64,000 nucleotides of DNA from Shewanella canadensis (GTDB lineage Bacteria > Pseudomonadota > Gammaproteobacteria > Enterobacterales > Shewanellaceae): positions 1 through 64,000 of the forward strand of contig NZ_RXNU01000005.1 in the NCBI RefSeq assembly GCF_003966225.1, read 5' to 3'. The position numbers and the translations under genes are program-made. Position 1 is the first letter of the stretch, and each line of letters begins with the position of its first letter. The notes beneath the pieces were generated by a model. That model was not told the origin of the DNA. It ran no database searches and was given only the letters and a program-made list of their open reading frames with translations. Below, piece by piece: positions 1 to 9,300 of the stretch.

Positions 1-1
1 A

Positions 2-94
2 TCTAAGAAGTGGACGATGCCGATTAGAAACTGGAAACCAGCACTAAATCGCTTTATTATCGAGTTTGAAGATCGAATAGCAGACTACATATAA
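2..94 (+). mobile_element. IS256-family transposase, C-terminal end (partial, cut by window edge)
   Basis: Reading frame 2 gives about 30 residues and then a stop at 92-94. The piece contains WTMPIRNWKPALNRF followed by an IIEFEDR-type tail, which I recognise as the C terminus of IS256-type DDE transposases. The rest of the gene lies left of the window. The sequence after the stop (about 102-127, GTTACACAGAATCTGCTACA) looks like the terminal inverted repeat of such an element, but its mate is not visible. It marks the left edge of the accessory region. Confidence 0.75.
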
Positions 95-204
95 ATTAGG
101 TAGTTACACAGAATCTGCTACAGGGTCATAAAATTCCGTGGGTTACACACAACTCGGTCAAATTGGTTCATGAGACTCTCAGGGCTGCATAATTCACAAA
201 TACT

Positions 205-235
205 AAATGGGAGCATTGCTCCCATTTTTCTTTTT
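205..235 (+). terminator. Rho-independent terminator
   Basis: A perfect 10-bp stem, AAATGGGAGC/GCTCCCATTT, surrounds a 2-3 base loop and is followed by a T-rich run. It lies between the IS256 remnant and the convergent membrane protein gene ending at 260, so it could serve the plus-strand element or act in both directions. Confidence 0.7.
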
Positions 236-259
236 ATTCAGCTTTTTCCTCAGATGTGG

Positions 260-1354
260 TTACCACAACTTCATTCTAGCCTCGCGTAACTCCTTTTCAT
301 AAGCCGCCCCGCTTCTTTGTCCGCTTCGGCCCATTGCTCTGTAATTTGCCTCTCTTTCGTTTTTCACGTCCATGTCAAGTTGCTTCAACTCAGCTTTAAG
401 GCGCTCACGTCCTCTCTCTTTTGCGTCGCGATCTCTTAATTCTTGTTCGTACATTTTGAGCTCATATGCTTTACGGTATTCAGGGTCGTTGGCCATGTTG
501 AGGTGATGTTTATCATCCGCCGCTTGCTTCGCGTAGGCATATTTAACTATCCCCCAAAAAAATAGGAGGATCACGGTCACGCCAAAATGATAAGTCACTG
601 CGATAACGATGGAAGCGGTGAGATATACGCCTTCGATCACCCCCTTGATCACATTCACCTTCTCATGAGCCATGTTCTTCCCTGAGTGGCAAGAGTGCCA
701 TGGGTTAGCGTTTCTAAAATATGCAAAAACTCTACTCTTTCTACTTGCTACTGGGGCAGCTGGCTTGTCTACAGTTTTCATTTTCTTTTCAGTTGAGCCA
801 ATCGAAGAGACTTTCGAAACGCTATACAGGCACGCCTTAACTAAAAGTACAAAGGCAGACAGTACAATCCAAAAAAATAGACATATCCCCCACACGCCTG
901 CGGTGGCGCGGAAAATATATTCAGTTTTTTGAGGCACACCAAACAAAGTTTGTTGGGCAAGTGTTTGGTCGATCATCTGTGGCGAAAGTGAGTAGAGAAC
1001 TGAAATAATGACCCACATTCCGGCTGTGACGATGAAAACAAGGGCTGAATTAAAAATCCCCATTAAGAATACTGGTTTTGAAATCCAGTATTTGAACCAA
1101 TAATGGCACGCGACTCCTATAGCGACAAACAATGCCAAGACCAAGGTCATCATTCTGGGTATAGCTGTTTGCTCCAGGCTCGTAACACCGAGAGGCCTTA
1201 GTTTTACTAATGCCCAGCTAGTGAAGTTGGTGAGTGTTTCTTGAAAAATCGGGTTTCCGACGTTTGCGATGTACAAATTGTGTGTGTACCAAATAAAGCC
1301 CGCCCCGAATAGCGCACTCACAAAAATGAACAGGTAAAACCCTTTCTGGTTCAT
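260..1354 (-). CDS. Polytopic membrane protein with charged C-terminal helix, unknown function
   Basis: The protein is about 364 aa when started at the ATG at 1354, which has an AAAGGAA ribosome site about 8 bp upstream; an upstream ATG at 1387 is in frame but poorly placed. About five hydrophobic segments are visible (near residues 6-26, 58-80, 90-115, 150-175 and 235-265). The last ~80 residues are dense in Lys, Arg and Glu and are predicted to be helical and cytoplasmic. I do not recognise a family. The layout resembles the protein at 21028-22347, which also has many membrane segments and a charged C-terminal tail, but I could not establish homology by eye. Confidence 0.7.
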   Translation of the reverse strand: MNQKGFYLFIFVSALFGAGFIWYTHNLYIANVGNPIFQETLTNFTSWALVKLRPLGVTSLEQTAIPRMMTLVLALFVAIGVACHYWFKYWISKPVFLMGIFNSALVFIVTAGMWVIISVLYSLSPQMIDQTLAQQTLFGVPQKTEYIFRATAGVWGICLFFWIVLSAFVLLVKACLYSVSKVSSIGSTEKKMKTVDKPAAPVASRKSRVFAYFRNANPWHSCHSGKNMAHEKVNVIKGVIEGVYLTASIVIAVTYHFGVTVILLFFWGIVKYAYAKQAADDKHHLNMANDPEYRKAYELKMYEQELRDRDAKERGRERLKAELKQLDMDVKNEREANYRAMGRSGQRSGAAYEKELREARMKLW

Positions 1355-1568
1355 GGTTAGATTTCCTTTTCTAATAAATCCTTCCATGGTAACTCTCTAC
1401 AAAGACAAATCAATACATAGAGTTAATAAACCTGAAGCCGTCGAGGTAATGGGGCGAAATCCTCGTCTAAAGTTCGCTACCTCTTATTCGAAAAATGTAT
1501 GCCGTTGTCTTGTGGATCTGTCCAATGCTCAGGGAGGAGTATTTTTAACTATCCTGTAAGTAGGCCAA

Positions 1569-1592
1569 GAAAAAGCACCATTAAATGGTGCT
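1569..1592 (-). terminator. Rho-independent terminator of the 1620-2210 gene
   Basis: On the minus strand an AGCACCATT/AATGGTGCT stem is followed by TTTTTC. It starts 28 bp past the stop codon at 1620. Confidence 0.65.
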
Positions 1593-1619
1593 CAGATTAT
1601 ATTGATTTCAAAATCAATG

Positions 1620-2210
1620 TTATTGCCCTTCAGTCCAGATGTCGTTGATTTCCGGAATGAGTGCTGTGGCTTTTTGGCATAATTTGTCCAAAGCTGTTTC
1701 GATTGTGTTGTCTAACTGATCAGCTTCTTCCGTCATGCATTTCAAAAATGAGCAAGCTAGAGGTAATAGCCAGTAGTTCCCGAAACAGATTTCAGCTACT
1801 GTTTTTTCATCAATTGAAAACACCTTTTCAGGGGTGATTGCTCCTAAATACCTTCTCTGCGCAATTTGAAAGCCAGTAGGGCAAAACTCGCCGACTCTGC
1901 TGGTCGTTCTTGTTAGGTCTGAGAACAAGCTGTGTTGCATGTCCCTGCTGGTGTAAATATCCTTAATATCGAACAAGTTTAAAAACTCGTACCCCATAGG
2001 CTGGGATGCGTTTACGCATAGTGCTGAATTGTAGTCGCTATGACTGTATTCGTATAAACCTACGATACAAAGGTGATCTCCTTTAATATCCTTCGAGTTC
2101 AGACATTCAATCTGAAGCATGGCTGATGAATATACATTATTAATTACCTCACTTTCAGATGTACAATGGTAAGCCCCGAGTCCTATGAACGATTTCCTTT
2201 GTAAACCCAT
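1620..2210 (-). CDS. Hypothetical protein
   Basis: The frame encodes 196 aa with no signal peptide, membrane segment or motif that I recognise. It contains nine or so cysteines, spread without a CxxC pattern. A terminator follows the stop codon, and an AT-rich leader of about 130 bp separates it from the divergent lipoprotein gene at 2346, so it is probably a single transcription unit. Function unknown. Confidence 0.55.
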   Translation of the reverse strand: MGLQRKSFIGLGAYHCTSESEVINNVYSSAMLQIECLNSKDIKGDHLCIVGLYEYSHSDYNSALCVNASQPMGYEFLNLFDIKDIYTSRDMQHSLFSDLTRTTSRVGEFCPTGFQIAQRRYLGAITPEKVFSIDEKTVAEICFGNYWLLPLACSFLKCMTEEADQLDNTIETALDKLCQKATALIPEINDIWTEGQ

Positions 2211-2345
2211 TTCAGTTCTCTTTTTTAACTCATCTTTTTGCGTAAATAATTTTATTTTACGTCACTCATCATTTTTGAACATTCCTTTAAGCTGACCCTA
2301 TTCGCATATTGATTGAATATGTATACATAAGAAAAGGAAGCAGTG

Positions 2346-2672
2346 ATGAAGTCGAACTTTAAAAACAATATAAAAGCGACCGTGATTTTTGGGTTAAGTG
2401 CGCTGGTGTTAGTGGGTTGTGGCAATTCTTCAGAAGATGATCAACTGGCTTGGATTAAGAGTTGGAACAACTCGCTTAATTTTGAGGCAAAAATGAAAAT
2501 GCTAAATGGCTGCTTTAAAGTAGCGGGAGTAAATAGTAAGACTATGCAAATGACAGCCGCACAAAGTGAAATAATGAATCAGTGTGAGCTTGATTACGTC
2601 ATGGAATTGGCTGAAAAAGATGATATTAAATTAGATAGAGACCTTTTAGCCGCTAACACCCTGCAATTATAA
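2346..2672 (+). CDS. Small lipoprotein, unknown function
   Basis: About 108 aa. The N terminus has a short basic stretch, a hydrophobic core and a lipobox (LVLVGCGN), so the mature protein would be anchored at Cys near residue 25. The mature part is about 80 residues with two further cysteines, which could form a disulfide in the periplasm. The ATG at 2346 sits about 5 bp after AAGGAAG and is preferred to the GTG at 2343, which is too close to that site. The next gene follows after 56 bp. I do not recognise a family. Confidence 0.7.
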   Translation: MKSNFKNNIKATVIFGLSALVLVGCGNSSEDDQLAWIKSWNNSLNFEAKMKMLNGCFKVAGVNSKTMQMTAAQSEIMNQCELDYVMELAEKDDIKLDRDLLAANTLQL

Positions 2673-2728
2673 GATTTGATACGTCATCATCCTGGCCGTT
2701 TGGCAAAAGAGATCAAAAAGGAATATAT

Positions 2729-3319
2729 ATGTCAATAAAAGAAAAAACCTTCGATTTAGTCAACGAAGCAAAAAATACTGCTGAGCAGTTAACTCATGAT
2801 TTACAACAATCGCAAACCTTTGAGCAAGCTAAATCAACGATTTCTAATACCAAAGAACGGGCACTAGCAGTAGAGCCTGCCAGTATTAAATTGATGAACT
2901 TGTTTGCAGTATTTAGTTTGGCATTTATGCTTTTAAGCACTTATTTCCCGGTGATGAAGGTGATGGGAAGCAGTATGCCACTGAGTGAGATGACTCCAAC
3001 TTGGTTATTTATTGTTGCCATTTTAGCCTTGTGTAGCCACTTGTTTGGGGTCAAACAGTCAATTTCACGTGGGCTATTATTACTACTGCTACTGTCGATT
3101 ACTTACACCGTGTATCAACAAATAGCGGATATGTTTCAAGCTGCACAAATGTTTGGCAGTGTAAGCACAAAAGACATTTTAAGGGCGGTGGCGGAAGGAT
3201 TAAAATATGCTGATGTTGGGTTTTATCTGTTTTTAGCAAGCCTTGTGTTGGTGGTAATTGCAACGATTAAACCTGGCTACAAAACTAACCATGCATTGTG
3301 GGCTCAATTAGTTCAATAG
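2729..3319 (+). CDS. Inner-membrane protein, about four membrane segments
   Basis: 196 aa. The first ~45 residues are polar and probably form an amphipathic helix (many Gln, Glu, Lys). Hydrophobic segments follow at about residues 52-75, 87-105, 110-130 and 163-183. An AAAAAGGAA ribosome site precedes the ATG. No catalytic motif is visible. It may be co-transcribed with the lipoprotein upstream. A strong terminator follows directly, so the phosphatase at 3378 probably starts a new unit. Confidence 0.7.
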   Translation: MSIKEKTFDLVNEAKNTAEQLTHDLQQSQTFEQAKSTISNTKERALAVEPASIKLMNLFAVFSLAFMLLSTYFPVMKVMGSSMPLSEMTPTWLFIVAILALCSHLFGVKQSISRGLLLLLLLSITYTVYQQIADMFQAAQMFGSVSTKDILRAVAEGLKYADVGFYLFLASLVLVVIATIKPGYKTNHALWAQLVQ

Positions 3320-3332
3320 CGCGTCATTTTTC

Positions 3333-3363
3333 AAGTAGCCAGTCTACGACTGGCTACTTTTTT
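3333..3363 (+). terminator. Rho-independent terminator
   Basis: A perfect 12-bp stem AAGTAGCCAGTC/GACTGGCTACTT with a 3-base loop is followed by a T run. It lies 14 bp after the membrane protein stop codon and 15 bp before the phosphatase start. Confidence 0.85.
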
Positions 3364-3377
3364 AAGGCTCAGATGAT

Positions 3378-4052
3378 ATGCAACTAAAACCTCGCAAACA
3401 GCATGTTTATAATACTGCCAATTTAGTGGGTAAAGACTATATCGTCGGCGATATACATGGCCAAATACAACGGCTCTATGAGCAATTAATTACACTGGAA
3501 TTTAACTTTCAAACTGACCGCCTTTTTTGTACTGGAGATCTTATCAGTAGAGGTGACGACAGTATTGATTGTATTAATTTACTCACTAAAAAGTGGTTTT
3601 TTTCGGTGATGGGGAACCATGAACAGCTGTTTCTATTAGGTTTTCAGTGCCCAGGTTATTGGGATTTTTTGCGACAAAAAGGTGGTGAGTGGTTATCACA
3701 GCATATGCACCGTTTTGACTTGTTAATACGCTGGAAAACCTTGATTGAAATTACGATGCCATTAGCGCGTACTATTGATGTTAATGGCAAAACGATTGGT
3801 ATTAGCCATGCGTCCGCAACATCTAGCTGGAAAAGACTGCAAAATGGTACGTTGTCAGATGATGACATTTGGCATGTATTATGGAGTCGTCCTTTACATA
3901 ATGCTCGCTCTTGCGCAGGGATTGATGAGGTTGACTATGTAGTACATGGGCATAGCCCCGTAGACAGGGTAACTTGTCATGGGAACCGTTATTGGATTGA
4001 TACCTTCACCTTGAAGCAAGAACTGTCCATAATCAACCTCAATGATTTATAG
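3378..4052 (+). CDS. PPP-family metallophosphatase (PphA/PphB-like protein phosphatase)
   Basis: 224 aa, the usual size of bacterial PrpA/PphA-type phosphatases. The metal-binding motifs appear in order: GDIHG (residues 24-28), GDLISRG (53-59), GNHE (79-82), a His in the GISHAS region and HGHSP near residue 194. These ligate the two metal ions that activate water for removal of phosphate from Ser/Thr residues. It precedes an ECF sigma factor and a Ser/Thr kinase on the same strand, so it is a natural candidate for the phosphatase that reverses that kinase. That pairing is inferred from position only. Confidence 0.88.
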   Translation: MQLKPRKQHVYNTANLVGKDYIVGDIHGQIQRLYEQLITLEFNFQTDRLFCTGDLISRGDDSIDCINLLTKKWFFSVMGNHEQLFLLGFQCPGYWDFLRQKGGEWLSQHMHRFDLLIRWKTLIEITMPLARTIDVNGKTIGISHASATSSWKRLQNGTLSDDDIWHVLWSRPLHNARSCAGIDEVDYVVHGHSPVDRVTCHGNRYWIDTFTLKQELSIINLNDL

Positions 4053-4144
4053 TAATGTGAACTTAATGTGTTGTAATTACTATCATTGGAGGCTGAAGTA
4101 GATGATAATTCAGTTGTTAATGAATGTTGAACATAGGGATTGTT

Positions 4145-4732
4145 GTGTCAATAAGAGAGCTAAGCAATGCCACTGAGTTATTGGTGGGTTGGCAAAATAG
4201 AGACAAGCATCAAAGTGAAGAGTTCCTTACTTATGCTTATCAAGATATTCGGTCGATTGTAGAAAAATACCTTTCTCAACACCGCCCTAATGAAACTATT
4301 TTACATGATGCCTCCATTACTGAGTTAGCCAATGAATCTGTGGTGAAATTACACCGCTGGCGTAACGATGAACAGCCCTTTGAAAACCGGCAAGACTTTT
4401 TTGATTATGTGCGCGTATCAGTGTGGCATTTGTTGTTTGGTAAGCCCCATCAATCACTAGAGAATCAACAAAAAGCGAAACAAGAATACTTGCATTCACA
4501 ACTAATGGACTCTGAGGTGTTACTGCCTAATTGGACCGAAAACCTTTCATTATCTTCTGCTTTAGAGCTGCTTCAACAGTCCCACCCAAGACAAGCTGAC
4601 GTGTTTGAACTTAAAAACTTTGCCATGGTGTCACATCAACAAGTGGCTGATATGCTGGGGTTGTCGCCAAGAACAGTCGATAACGACTTAAAATTTGCCA
4701 CGGTTTGGCTTAGAGCAAAGTTAACTGAATGA
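4145..4732 (+). CDS. ECF-type RNA polymerase sigma factor
   Basis: About 195 aa from the GTG at 4145, which has AGGGAT upstream; an ATG at 4124 is in frame but lacks a visible ribosome site. The N-terminal half has the helical region-2 pattern (YAYQDIRSIVEKYL ... LANESVVKLHRW). The C-terminal half ends in a sigma-4 helix-turn-helix (SHQQVADMLGLSPRTVDNDL). This resembles the ECF group found with Ser/Thr kinases. The stop codon overlaps the kinase start (ATGA), so the two are translationally coupled. No anti-sigma gene is present, which fits control by phosphorylation, known for the EcfP-PknT pair of Vibrio parahaemolyticus. Confidence 0.85.
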   Translation: MSIRELSNATELLVGWQNRDKHQSEEFLTYAYQDIRSIVEKYLSQHRPNETILHDASITELANESVVKLHRWRNDEQPFENRQDFFDYVRVSVWHLLFGKPHQSLENQQKAKQEYLHSQLMDSEVLLPNWTENLSLSSALELLQQSHPRQADVFELKNFAMVSHQQVADMLGLSPRTVDNDLKFATVWLRAKLTE

Positions 4733-5862
4733 TAGATATTGTTTCTCTATATAGTGAGTTGGCGAGTTTAAGTAAAACAGATCAACAGCAACGCTTATTG
4801 CCCTTAAAGAAAAAATTCCCAAAACAAGTGTTAGCGCTTGAAAAAATGCTGACGATAGATGATATATCGTTATCCAGTAGTCAGTTAATATCGCAGCAAC
4901 TTTCTAATCAGTCCTCTGTTTCTTATGATGCATTGATTGGTGAGGAAGTAATGGGGTTTACTATTACCCAGTTAGTTTCAGAGTCTGGTGGGATGGGGCT
5001 GGTTTTTCAAGGCGAACAACGCTTAATGAACCATGATAATGGGCATGTAAGAGTACATAAAGCGGCTATTAAAATTCTACGTACGAATAAGTTTAACTCC
5101 CAGCAGCAAAGGGAGATTTTTCATAACGAAGCCTCTATTTTAATGACACTAGATCACCCTAATGTTTGCAGTATATACGGGGTGTCAGAGGTGTTAGGCA
5201 ACGCCTGTATCGTCATGGATTTCATTGACGGTCAAGGGCTGGATGTATGGCTGGCTAATAATAAACTCAAGCTAAAACAAAAACTGAATGTGTTTGAACA
5301 ATTACTGCGAGCTGTGAGTTATCTACATGGTCAACATCTTTATCATGGTGACTTAAAGCCGCAAAATATCATTATAAATGATCAAGGACACTTAGTACTG
5401 ATTGACCTAGGACTCGCAAAAAAATATAAACAAGAAGTCACTGATAGCACAGATGGCTATCATCAAACAGTTCAGGCGTTTACACGCCACTGGAGCGCGC
5501 CTGAGCAGGTGGCAGGGCAGGTTTGTACCTCACAATCAGATGTTTTTTCACTTGGAGTAATACTTCACTATATGGTCACGGGCAAGGTTGCGATAACCGA
5601 TACGGTGAATAAACTAAAAAATCCTGAGCTTAATTCGATAATTAATAAAGCCTTGGATAGCTCACCACAGCAACGTTATCTCGATGCAGAATCATTTAGG
5701 CAAAGTATCCATTTTTTTCGGCAAGGTTTACCTGTTCAGGAATACTCCCAAAGTGCGCCTTACCATTTGCAAAAACTTTTAAGACGAAAGCCTTTTACCT
5801 TTCTTGCTTGCGTGTTACTGCTTTACTCTATTGCAACAACCTTATGGATAGTATTTCGCTAA
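4729..5862 (+). CDS. Membrane-anchored Hanks-type serine/threonine protein kinase
   Basis: 377 aa. After a ~75-residue N-terminal segment comes a kinase domain with a Gly-rich loop (SESGGMGLVF), the ATP-anchoring Lys115 (AAIKIL), the catalytic loop HGDLKPQN (Asp208) and a DLG metal motif (Asp226), followed by an APEQ segment and SDVFSLGV. The catalytic HRD is changed to HGD and DFG to DLG; both variants occur in active bacterial kinases. A single membrane helix lies at residues ~355-375, so there is no extracytoplasmic sensor domain. It overlaps the sigma factor gene by 4 bp, and that sigma factor is its likely substrate. Confidence 0.9.
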   Translation: MIDIVSLYSELASLSKTDQQQRLLPLKKKFPKQVLALEKMLTIDDISLSSSQLISQQLSNQSSVSYDALIGEEVMGFTITQLVSESGGMGLVFQGEQRLMNHDNGHVRVHKAAIKILRTNKFNSQQQREIFHNEASILMTLDHPNVCSIYGVSEVLGNACIVMDFIDGQGLDVWLANNKLKLKQKLNVFEQLLRAVSYLHGQHLYHGDLKPQNIIINDQGHLVLIDLGLAKKYKQEVTDSTDGYHQTVQAFTRHWSAPEQVAGQVCTSQSDVFSLGVILHYMVTGKVAITDTVNKLKNPELNSIINKALDSSPQQRYLDAESFRQSIHFFRQGLPVQEYSQSAPYHLQKLLRRKPFTFLACVLLLYSIATTLWIVFR

Positions 5863-6303
5863 AATATTCCATATATATTGCGTAAATTCTGAGTGTTTCA
5901 GTCACTGCAATCTCATTAGCCGTCGCTATATCATTATCTAGAGTTAATCGCTATAACTCATCCCTTAGTCTTTCATATTGCTCTAATAATGCTAAATATG
6001 TAAGAAGTGACCAAGTTATGATTATGTAACTTTCCCTATATTTTTCGGAGTCCAGATTAGGTTAAATTAGTTCATAAGACTCGGGGCAGTCCACATTCCA
6101 AAAGTCGGCAGTTAATTTTGTTTGTATATGAGTAGGGAGCGCAGGTAATTGAAATTTTGAATATATGTTGTCGGAAAAGCGATCAAGTTAACAGTTGACG
6201 CTTTTATTAACTAAAGAAACAATAGGTTGCATTGAACATTTTCGATATTGTAGATAGGCTGTAATTTATTGGTTTTACTTGTTTTTATTGTAAAGAGGTT
6301 TAA
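5863..6303. other. Intergenic region, 441 bp
   Basis: AT-rich DNA with no supported gene. Bases 6060-6088 resemble bases 156-185 (shared core AAATT-GTTCAT-AGACTC). A TTGACG at about 6195 could be a -35 element for the metalloprotease, but I cannot assign a convincing -10. Confidence 0.5.
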
Positions 6304-9300
6304 ATGTATAAGGAAATACTTCTATTCGGCTCGTTGGCGCTCTCTTTTCAGGGGGTGTGTTCCACACAAATATCAGATTTGGTTAATCCCTCAGGAGATA
6401 TGAGTCCAACCACCCAAAAAATATTTGGAGTGCCTACCCCAAAGAGCACAGAGGTCGTCGATTTAAATCGCTCAGACTTACCATTGCCGCTGGTACGCGA
6501 GCGTCCCAAACTCATCCTAACCTATGATCAGGCAACTGAAGATAATTATAAGACTGATTATGGCGGTGACTTGGTCGCTGCTCTACATAGGGCAATGACC
6601 TCAGTTAATCAGGTATTCGTCAGCTCTGGCTCTGATGTTCAGTTCGATTGGCTGGTGATAAAATCTGATACTGAATTTCAACAAGTGCCTTTCTTTTTTG
6701 ATCAAAAAGCACTAGCAGAACAGGAGTGGTATCAGGATTTTAAATTAGGAAATTTAGCCGATGCAGTTATTGGCATAGTGAGATCAGATTTCATAGGCGG
6801 CGGACAATGCGTAAAGGCATATTGGCACAGCCAATACGATACAGATGGTTCCCCTCGTTTTGAAAGATTCTTCCCATGTGTAGTAGATATCAACTCATTG
6901 ACAGGAACTGTTTTACCCCATGAGTTGGGTCACTGGCTTGGCGCTGATCATGACCGTTACCAATTTAACAAGTTTGACGATAGTAAGGCTGTTGATTACT
7001 GGCCCGGCTATGGCTATGTCGATTTAGATAATGGCTTTATGAGCATTATGAGCGTCTTTTCTGAATGCGAAGACAGTAATGTTGAGTGCACAAAACTTCC
7101 GCTATTTTCAAATCCCTATTTATTACATAATGGTGCTCCAATAGGAAAAGATAGTTCAAATATCGATGCCGCAGATAATGTAACATTATTTTCTCGTAGC
7201 AATAAAGAACTGTTAGCCGATAGAACTATAGCCACTAATATTTCCACTGAAATATCTACGGATAAGGTTCACCTTACATGGGGTGATGTAAGTTCTAGAT
7301 ATCTGGTACAAGTGAGTGATGGATTTCGACCTCACCATTATAATGTTATCGAGAGTTATATCGTTACAGAGCCGGAAATCACTTTGGACAGACCGTTCTT
7401 TGAACTTTCTGGCACTGTTGGGAATAACTTTAAACAGTATGTGGTTGTTAAAACAATAAATGCCATAAATGATGATGTTGGGTCAATTTCTGTTGGTGAA
7501 GTAGCGCTTAGAGGTAGGTATGAAGACTTTGACATGCAAACAGGGGAAACACTGATACAAGATGGTCAAATAGGACTGAGCTCGAGCTTAGTTTCTATGC
7601 CAGAAAAAGGTCAATCCATCAGTATTAATTTAACGGTAATGGATGAAAACATAGCAAACAATGACTTCTATCTAGCATCAAATGCTGCACCCTGTCTTAC
7701 AACCGATGATGATTGCCGTTATCCAATAAATAGAGATGTTTTAGATGTTCATTTAGGGTTCGGCAATGACCCCTTATATGGCGATCTAGATCCAGAGTGG
7801 CTCAATAAGATCTTTGATTTTAGTTTTTCTGGGGAAGGCAAGCTGCGCACCCTTACATTAACGTCAAAATGGAGCCAAGACGACTGGAAGTCATATTTTT
7901 CCAGTCTTATAAAAAAAGAAGCACATGGTGAAACTGAACACACTTCCTTTAATTTTAATGAAGCCTATTTTATTAAAAAGAAGTTGCCCTTAGTGATACT
8001 GAGAGGAGGGGAAGACAGTAGCTCAAAAAGCAATAATAGCCTTGCAATCATAGGTGAGGCAATGTTAGATATCGACTTGTCCGGTTTGTTTGATCCTAAT
8101 TTAGAGATTGATTCACAAGGTGCCTCTTTTTCGAAGATGGGCTTCAGACAACATATCCCCAGTCAAGCTGCTCCTGAGATGGCACCAGCTTTTTACTCGT
8201 CATCTCAGCTTACATACGCTTCAACGACCTCAGTTGATGAAGACGCAACATCTGAAACAGCCGTCCTTTCTAAAGCATTGAGTGGGACGATTGTGAAAAT
8301 AGATGTTTACGGGCCAGAGTTTGATAATTTTAAACTGGACTCGACCATACCTTGGTCTCGAATCAATCGAAACACCTTTGCATTAGAGCTTACAGATGTG
8401 GAGACTGGCGTACATACGATAAATATCATTACGGCTACTGCTTCAGCAACAAGCACTGCCGGTAAGGTTATCGGCAGTGGTGAGATAATTGTTGCCGATG
8501 CGCTACCCGAATTATTTGATACGAACGATACTGATAATGACGGACTTAGCGACGCAGTCGAAGGCTTCAAAGACACGGATAGTGATGGCATTGTCGATTA
8601 CATCGACCCACTGAGTTCAGCGAACAACACCTTAAAAGGATTGGATAATTTACCAATATATGAAGCATATCAAGAAGGTCAATTATTTAGTGTTGCAAGA
8701 ACGCTCTCTATACCACAAAAAATATTACAAGCAAAGCAGGGGGTCACTGACTCCGCAGTTATGACTTGGGATCAGCTTCAGTCAATTTACCCAAATCAAT
8801 CAATAGATGAGCAGGGTTACACTCCATACTCCGATGTGATCGGTGTTAATTATCACAGTAATCTAGGCCCCCGATCTGATTGGATGGCAGAACTTGTGGT
8901 TACTCTTCCTGAAGATAAGCCTATCAAAGAAAACTCAGAATATAGAGTTATCGACTCACAAGGTCAATGGAGTGCATTTTCAGATGGTATGGTGGGACCT
9001 AATGTATTTTCTGGGCTAGCCGTTGATGGAAGTTGCTCAGTAAATATTGATGATTATTCGGTAGGGTTAATCCCAGGCAAAAATTGTCTACTTTTAACAT
9101 ACGTTTCTATTAATCCTGATGTACCAATGAATGTTATTGAATTTGGCCCTGGCGCTTTAATGGTGAAAAATGCTCCAGAAGTTATTAATCACGCGCCTAC
9201 TGTTAGTACGAGTTCTATAGACGCGACTTACCGGGAAGGTTCTGTTTTTACGATATCATCAGAAGCTATAGATCCCGATGGAGATGCGTTGACGTATCAA

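Noticed and set aside
1353..1559. 68-residue frame beside the membrane protein gene
   Set aside because: It overlaps the start of the real minus-strand gene, has no ribosome site and has a random-looking translation.
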